Source of the DNA: an uncultured Granulosicoccaceae bacterium
Lineage (GTDB): Bacteria > Pseudomonadota > Gammaproteobacteria > CALCKW01
Length of the DNA: 9,863 nt
Direction: 5' to 3'
Assembly (NCBI GenBank): GCA_937941555.1
Contig: CALDHJ010000293.1
Location: 1-9,863 of the forward strand
Made by a program: the position numbers and the translations under genes. Positions within the stretch are counted from its first letter, which is position 1. Each line of letters opens with the position of its first letter. Of this stretch, positions 7,924 through 9,863 are shown one piece after another. The notes beneath the pieces are model-generated. The model worked only from the letters and a program-made list of their open reading frames with translations. It was not told the origin of the DNA and did no database searches.

Positions 7924-7941
7924 GTGCGTCAACCGACGCAC
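7924..7941. repeat. Perfect 7-bp inverted repeat in the divergent region
   Basis: GTGCGTC, the loop AACC and GACGCAC make a perfect 7-bp stem with a 4-base loop. It lies just upstream of the possible hisB -35 and has no T-tract on either side. It fits an operator or an RNA hairpin in a plus-strand leader. Confidence 0.6.
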
Positions 7942-7967
7942 GCCAAGGGCGACGGGCGTGGGTACCA

Positions 7968-7995
7968 GTCTGACTCCGCAGGGTCGGGGTCGGAC
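7968..7995 (+). repeat. Imperfect 10-bp stem-loop, paired only as plus-strand RNA
   Basis: GTCTGACTCC (7968-7977) and GGGGTCGGAC (7986-7995) pair over all ten positions in plus-strand RNA if two G-U pairs are allowed, with an 8-base loop. As minus-strand RNA two pairs are lost. If a plus-strand promoter lies upstream, this would sit in the leader of the proton-channel mRNA. Confidence 0.35.
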
Positions 7996-8139
7996 GCCAC
8001 CAGCCACAATGCGCTCCGGGTCTCCGGTGGCACTCGGCCTCAAGCCAGCCTGCCGCCAGCCCCGCACAGCCTGTGTCTGGTCACATTGATCACCACAACC
8101 GTCGCGACAGACAGTTCGACGTCCAGGGTACTGACCGCA

Positions 8140-9069
8140 ATGCACACAATTCAGTTCAACGCCAATCACAGTCTGGGTGTGATTGGCCGCATCATCCTGA
8201 TACTCGCCGCCATCGTCGCTGCGGCCGTGTACCTGCGCGAACCCATCCTGCAGTTCTACCTCGAGGACACCCTGACCGAGGTTGGATTGGCCATCAACGG
8301 CGCCATTGTGGGGCTCTTCGCACTAGGCCTGCTGGTGCTCTTCTGGCAGCTGTTCAAACTCAACCGCGAAGAACGCGCGCTGGCGCAGTTCTTCAAGAAC
8401 ATTCAGTCCAACGCGAGCCGCCCACTCGCCGGCCTCGAAAGCAACCGCATCATCGCCGATCGCTACCTGAGCATGGAAACGCTCTACCGCAAGCACATGC
8501 CAATCGACCACGGCGCACTCGCGGCCATCCTGGTCGCACGCGAAAGCGGTCGTTTCAGCTTTCCGCGTTTCATCAACAACATCCTCATCCTGACGGGCGT
8601 TTTCGGCACCATCGTGTCGTTGTCAATCGCGCTGTCAGGCGCCTCCGAAATCCTCAATGCCGAAGCCGATCTCTCCGGCATGAACACCGTCGTTCACGGT
8701 ATGAGCACGGCTTTGTCGACCACGGTCACCGCGATCGTGTGTTTCCTCATCTTTGGCTATGCCTATATCAAGTCGAGCGACGCACAGACTCGCCTGATCG
8801 CGACTGTCGAGGCGGTCACGCTGGAATCACTGATGCCGCGCTTTCACATCAGCGCCGAGAGCGTCAACGCCGAAGTGACCCAGCTGGTCCAAGCGCTGCA
8901 GGAGGTCGTCAAGCAGATCAACGACAATCAACAGCGCGCTCACATGGTCGAACAACAGATCGAGAAGTCCTTCCAGGGCCACGATGCCCGGATGGCCGCG
9001 ATCAGCAGCCACATCCGCTCGCTGGAGAACTTGCTCAAGCAAGGCTTCCGTCTCCACCCTTCTGAGTAG
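8140..9069 (+). CDS. MotA/TolQ/ExbB/ZorA-type proton-channel protein with helical tail
   Basis: This 309-residue inner-membrane protein probably forms the stator ring of an ion-driven motor with the next gene. Predicted helices are at about 13-32, 50-72, 145-168 and 188-210, a four-helix layout as in MotA and ZorA. The channel signature is in the last pair: LTGVFGTIVSL (Thr157), then GMSTALSTTVTAIV (Thr190, Thr194, Thr195), matching the GlxGTV and ALxTT motifs of TolQ/ExbB. Residues 73-144 form a charged cytoplasmic loop. Residues of about 240-305 form an amphipathic, coiled-coil-like tail. ATG at 8140 is chosen because the upstream in-frame extension from GTG 7924 is low-complexity and unlike a membrane-protein N-terminus; the ribosome binding site (AGGG, 11 bases away) is weak. 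The partner gene starts 14 bases downstream. The cell process driven is unknown; it is not a flagellar MotA by context. Confidence 0.85.
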   Translation: MHTIQFNANHSLGVIGRIILILAAIVAAAVYLREPILQFYLEDTLTEVGLAINGAIVGLFALGLLVLFWQLFKLNREERALAQFFKNIQSNASRPLAGLESNRIIADRYLSMETLYRKHMPIDHGALAAILVARESGRFSFPRFINNILILTGVFGTIVSLSIALSGASEILNAEADLSGMNTVVHGMSTALSTTVTAIVCFLIFGYAYIKSSDAQTRLIATVEAVTLESLMPRFHISAESVNAEVTQLVQALQEVVKQINDNQQRAHMVEQQIEKSFQGHDARMAAISSHIRSLENLLKQGFRLHPSE

Positions 9070-9083
9070 GACGGAGCAAGCGC

Positions 9084-9863
9084 ATGAGCCGATTTGTGGA
9101 TCTACGGCCGCACCTGCATCACGACGCGGCCGGGTCGGAGGACAGCTTCTGGCCGTCGTTCACCGACATCATGATGGTCGTCGTGATGATTTTTCTGGTC
9201 ACATCCAGCGTCACCTTCGTGCGCAACTGGCACCTGGTGCAAGATCTCACCAAAACGGTTGAGGCCGAGAAACTCGCGCGCGAGATCGCCCAAAATTCGA
9301 TGGCGCAGAACGTCGACCTTGGCGAACAACTCGCCAACGTCGAATCGCGGCTCGAAGACGAGCAGACCGCGAAAACGCAAGTGGAGCAGGCGCTGGCCAA
9401 CAGCCGCGAAACACTCGCGAGCCTGAACAGCGAAATCGCCAGCAAGACCGCCAATCTGGCGTCCCTGAGCGACGAACTCGGCTCGACACGCACGCAGCTA
9501 GCTGCCGTTCAGCAAGAGCGCGAAGCGGTCAACGCATCGCTCGAAACAGCACGCATCAGCCTGCAGGATGTCATCCGGGAACGGGATCTGCTCGCCAAGG
9601 AATCGGCGCTGCGCGCAGCCGAACTGTCGGAGATCAGAGAGAAGCTCGAGGTCACGGACGCGTCGCTTGCCGAGACCGAGTCTGCGCGTGCGAGCCTTGC
9701 CGAGGAATCGGCTCTGCGCGCAACAGAAATTTCCGCGATCCGCGCGCGTCTGGCCGCAACAGAGACGGACCTCGCTGAAACGGCGTCCGACCGCGACAAC
9801 CGTCTGGCCCAGTTGACCGAACTCGAGGCAAGACTCGCCGAACAGCAGCAAACAATCGACGAG
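9084..9863 (+). CDS. MotB/ZorB-type partner with long coiled coil (3' end beyond window)
   Basis: The frame is open for 260 codons to the window edge. After a 20-residue N-terminus comes the stator signature SFWPSFTDIMMVVVMIFLV, with Asp28 at the position of the proton-carrying Asp of MotB, ExbD, TolR and ZorB, and one membrane helix to about residue 44. Residues of about 50-260 are almost all charged/Ala/Leu heptads, a long coiled coil on the far side of the membrane. It contains two 35-residue tandem repeats (170-204 and 205-239). In MotB-like proteins an OmpA-like peptidoglycan-binding domain often ends the chain; whether one follows here cannot be seen. GGAG lies 7 bases before the ATG. 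It is in one operon with the 8140 gene. The coiled coil is far longer than in MotB or ZorB, as far as I know those families. Confidence 0.85.
   Translation, partial: MSRFVDLRPHLHHDAAGSEDSFWPSFTDIMMVVVMIFLVTSSVTFVRNWHLVQDLTKTVEAEKLAREIAQNSMAQNVDLGEQLANVESRLEDEQTAKTQVEQALANSRETLASLNSEIASKTANLASLSDELGSTRTQLAAVQQEREAVNASLETARISLQDVIRERDLLAKESALRAAELSEIREKLEVTDASLAETESARASLAEESALRATEISAIRARLAATETDLAETASDRDNRLAQLTELEARLAEQQQTIDE
9591..9800 (+). repeat. Two tandem 105-base repeats within the MotB-like gene
   Basis: Unit 1 is 9591-9695 and unit 2 is 9696-9800, each encoding 35 residues in frame. Both start L-A-(K/E)-E-S-A-L-R-A and share 20 of 35 residues by my alignment, including the closing L-A-E-T. 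Thirty-five residues is five heptads, so duplication keeps the coiled-coil register. Confidence 0.7.

Larger units (their letters stand above)
7847..8139. other. Divergent control region between hisB and the proton-channel gene
   Basis: This is a 293-base gap between two divergently transcribed units. It holds the possible hisB promoter, a perfect stem-loop at 7924-7941 and a longer imperfect stem at 7968-7995. On the minus strand I saw no short leader ORF with a run of His codons, so a classical his attenuator is not supported. No clear plus-strand sigma-70 promoter was found for the 8140 gene. Confidence 0.6.

Noticed and set aside
7924..8139. N-terminal extension of the proton-channel protein from GTG 7924
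   Set aside because: The 72 extra residues are low-complexity (Gly/Ser/Pro/Thr), the stretch contains nucleotide stem-loops, and the ATG at 8140 gives a normal short N-terminus before the first helix.
7847..8139. Histidine attenuator leader peptide before hisB
   Set aside because: No minus-strand short frame with consecutive His codons was found. The CACCAC run near 8090 is on the plus strand.
8073..9065. 330-residue plus-strand frame overlapping the proton-channel gene
   Set aside because: It is rich in Arg, His and Pro with no membrane helix; the overlapping frame has clear channel motifs.
8140..9863. Calling the motor pair a Zorya defence system (ZorAB)
   Set aside because: The channel protein is much shorter than ZorA as I know it, the partner has an unusually long coiled coil, and no ZorC/ZorD/ZorE-type gene is in view. 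The housekeeping his-tat neighbourhood does not point to a defence island.

Overview
The window is GC-rich DNA that looks like a gammaproteobacterial chromosome, probably from a free-living or marine lineage; I cannot name the genus. The grounds are separate hisI and hisE genes leading directly into tatABC (an arrangement known from Pseudomonas and relatives), a monofunctional HisB, and a YdgA-like (DUF945) protein. Genes are tightly packed and nearly all of the sequence is explained by them. I see no RNA gene, insertion sequence, phage gene or CRISPR array.

Right to left on the minus strand, from about 7846 down to 2618, lie hisB, hisH, hisA, hisF, hisI, hisE, tatA, tatB and tatC. The six his genes cover steps 2 to 6 of histidine synthesis: PRA-PH and PRA-CH (HisE, HisI), the isomerase (HisA), imidazole glycerol phosphate synthase (HisH/HisF) and the dehydratase (HisB). 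hisG, hisD, hisC and a histidinol-phosphatase are not here. tatABC encodes the twin-arginine translocase for folded proteins. Spacing is tight, with stop/start overlaps at hisH/hisA, hisI/hisE and tatB/tatC, and four of the nine genes start with GTG (hisH, hisF, hisI, tatB). A plausible extended -10 promoter in the hisF-hisI gap would let hisIE-tatABC be transcribed separately from hisBHAF.

Further left on the same strand are a 485-residue membrane-anchored protein (1078-2535, probably DUF945/YdgA-like) and a secreted lipoprotein with a clear lipobox and cadherin/Ig-like repeats (951 down to the window edge, incomplete).

On the plus strand, divergent from hisB across a 293-base gap with inverted repeats, is a two-gene unit: a four-helix MotA/TolQ/ExbB/ZorA-type proton-channel protein (8140-9069) and a MotB/ZorB-type partner (9084 to the window end, incomplete). 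The partner has one membrane helix with the expected Asp, followed by more than 200 residues of coiled coil that include a 35-residue tandem repeat. This pair is the best candidate for an uncharacterised system: an ion-driven 5:2-type motor whose periplasmic or extracytoplasmic part is a long coiled-coil rod. Its function is unknown, and its C-terminal domain lies outside the window.
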